Part shown: positions 17,147-18,807 of the stretch, piece after piece
Layout of the letters: each line of letters begins with the position of its first letter
Numbering within the stretch: the stretch's first letter is position 1
NCBI GenBank assembly: GCA_000310025.1
Contig: FN648707.1
Location: 373,924 to 392,730 of the forward strand
Direction: 5' to 3'
DNA length: 18,807 nucleotides
Source: Ectocarpus siliculosus
Lineage: Eukaryota; Sar; Phaeophyceae; Ectocarpales; Ectocarpaceae
Position numbers and translations under genes: made by a program
Notes under the pieces: model-generated
The model's input: only the letters and a program-made list of their open reading frames with translations
Databases searched by the model: none
What the model was told of the DNA's origin: nothing

Positions 17147-18807
17147 CAGGGTATAGGGCGATGCCATGGTATGGTCTCCTTGTTTCCGCCCCACCGCACT
17201 GCAAGAAGATGAGTCCGTAAGACGTCGGTCTGTTGCGACACCCGAACGCCACGTCGTCTCTCTGGTGTGATGTTCTCTGTCGCCAGAATCGGGGGCAGCA
17301 CCATGCTGTGTGTTTGTTTGTTGCACAACTTGCCACCAGTGTTTTTTTTTCGTGCCACCAGTGTTTTTGGATTACGATTGGATAATTGGCAAAAATGCGT
17401 CGCTTCCGCGCGGGCTGTCCCGCATCCGCATGTTGGGTATTTGAGCAGTTTGTAGTACATACTTACATATAATGCATATGCATCACACACAACCGGCGTC
17501 GTGTCCGATGTCCACATGCGTGTCGTCAGTGATTCCAGAAGGGCATTCCTGCAGGACCAATCAGCGAACTGCGTGCCACCAATTTGTATGCCGTTGTGGC
17601 GGATGTGGCTGATGTATGCTGTCATCGTGTTGAGGGCTGGCGTGCGTCCTCGCGATGCCGCATCAACTTATATGCATAGGAACAACACCAAAGAAAAGCA
17701 AGCGTGTCCGGAAACGATTTCCAATATGTATCTCAGTTTTAGACGACAGTTTGCAGGGGGCGCGCCGAACACTCGGCGCTAAGGTTTAGACTAATAGGGC
17801 ATCCTGAACTACTACTGCTGTACAACTTTCACGCCACGACGAGGGTGTTTAAGAGCCCGCCGGTCAGATAGACTTGCATATGCTATGTCTCCCACTGAAC
17901 ATACTCCACGCGGCGGCTGCAAATACCAGCCGCAAAAGTCATCCCGTGCATCTTTCTACAACGAACGGCGCCCCGTTTCCCCACACCACTCTCGGCCGTT
18001 TTAGAGTTCACTTCAAACAAGCCATCGTGCACTCACGCATACCATCTATTCAAAATATCAATATCTATTCAAAATATCAATATCTTTCATACCCTAAACT
18101 CCTACTATATGTACCTCGTTCATTATATCATCACTCTCGCTTGATGTATCTGCGCTGCTTCTAATAATTGTATGCATAAATAAAGGCATCGATGAATGAA
18201 TATATCCTTAGACCCATGTTTATGGTCGCCAAATCTTTGAAAAAAATCTTCAAATGTTATCAAACATTTGCGCGCGAATATCTGCCAGAGGAACATTTGA
18301 GTACCGTTTTTATGGGCAAACAAATCTTTATCGTGTGGTTTTCTCGAAACGCATCGCACGTGCGGCGGGAATCGTGGTCTACTGCTACCAAACGATTTGT
18401 GACAGACAAACCACAAATGCGTCATGGAAACTGAATGTAACGAGCTCGCAAAGGGCTCCCCACAACCCTTGATGCACTGAGCTGATGCTGTGCCCGCCAA
18501 TATGTGGCGATAGCGCTCCGGGCGTGCGAGAAAAAATGTTATCGGTGTCAAAAAGAGACCAAAACGTGCGTCAGCGCTTCCCAACGGCAAAAAGTCGGCC
18601 GCTTGAGAGGACATGTGAGTACAAAACTATCCAGCTCTCGTCCTCTAGACCATCGATTCATGTTTTATCTTCTTGGGTGTCTTCTCCATCAACGACTCTC
18701 ATCCGGTTGTGCGTGGGTTAGCAGTGGCCGCGCTCAGCCGGCAGGGAGGCACATCGTTGTGCGCGCAACGTTGTGGACACAACGTTTTTTTCGGTCTATT
18801 TTTTCAC
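17147..18807. other. No convincing gene; small repeats
   Basis: Two same-strand 19-base tandem copies (ATCTATTCAAAATATCAAT) are at 18044-18062 and 18063-18081. A 163-codon minus-strand frame (18123-18614) begins with ATG, but it shows no recognisable domain and no splice or codon support, so I do not call it a gene. The opposite strand is also open there (18192-18434). Confidence 0.35.
18767..18791 (+). other. Perfect 9-bp hairpin followed by T7
   Basis: The stem AACGTTGTG/CACAACGTT has a 2-base spacer (GA) and runs into seven Ts. It has the form of an intrinsic terminator or a Pol III stop. In a eukaryote with no RNA gene visible upstream, a functional role is unproven. The left part overlaps a wider CAACG/CGTTG-rich patch. 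Confidence 0.5.

Noticed and set aside
17146-17625. 159-codon minus-strand frame
   Set aside because: No domain recognised and other frames are also partly open; no splice or start support.
18123-18614. 163-codon minus-strand frame starting at ATG
   Set aside because: No recognisable motif; the opposite strand is also open; composition does not stand out from non-coding neighbours.

Overview
The window looks like intron-bearing, repeat-rich nuclear DNA of a eukaryote. A heterokont (brown-algal type) alga is a plausible guess, based on small coding exons separated by introns of several hundred bases, GC-rich copia-type coding DNA in a less GC-rich background, and many unrelated minisatellites. 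No sequence here names the species, and there are no bacterial operons, Shine-Dalgarno-led gene runs, rRNA genes or CRISPR arrays.

Left part (1-6682, plus strand): a chain of exon-like open segments with good splice signals at 688-1204, 1923-2142, 4378-5097, 5764-5827 and 6078-6682. The last three join in phase across two introns. The final exon carries a signature that I read as the C-terminal end of a KDZ-type (Kyakuja-Dileera-Zisupton) DNA-transposon transposase. An in-frame TAA at 4651 means that either a small extra intron exists or the gene is dead.

Middle part (6683-11100): no convincing protein gene, but much DNA structure. There is an 8-bp minisatellite (7267-7298), a possible 774-bp element with inverted ends and internal copies of the same motif (7386-8159), a foldback element (8558-8754), and an array of GGGACGTCCC palindromes (9609-9890) that contains a 52-bp near-perfect palindrome. 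A second 8-bp minisatellite lies at 10171-10218.

Right-middle part (11427-15112, minus strand): a Ty1/copia retrotransposon derivative. In order on the minus strand it holds Gag with two CCHC knuckles, an aspartic protease (DTGA), the HHCC pre-integrase region, a low-complexity linker, and a C-terminal RNase H with all four expected acidic residues. The integrase catalytic core and the reverse transcriptase are missing, so the element cannot be autonomous. The reading frame alternates between two frames at three junctions. No LTR pair, primer-binding site or polypurine tract could be confirmed. A degraded tRNA-Arg-like sequence lies about 240 bases past its RNase H end.

Right part (15113-18807): no convincing gene, apart from a short Cys-rich open segment ending at a possible splice donor near 17144. 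There are several small hairpins and tandem repeats.

Together the window reads as a gene-poor stretch built mainly from class I and class II mobile elements and their decayed pieces.
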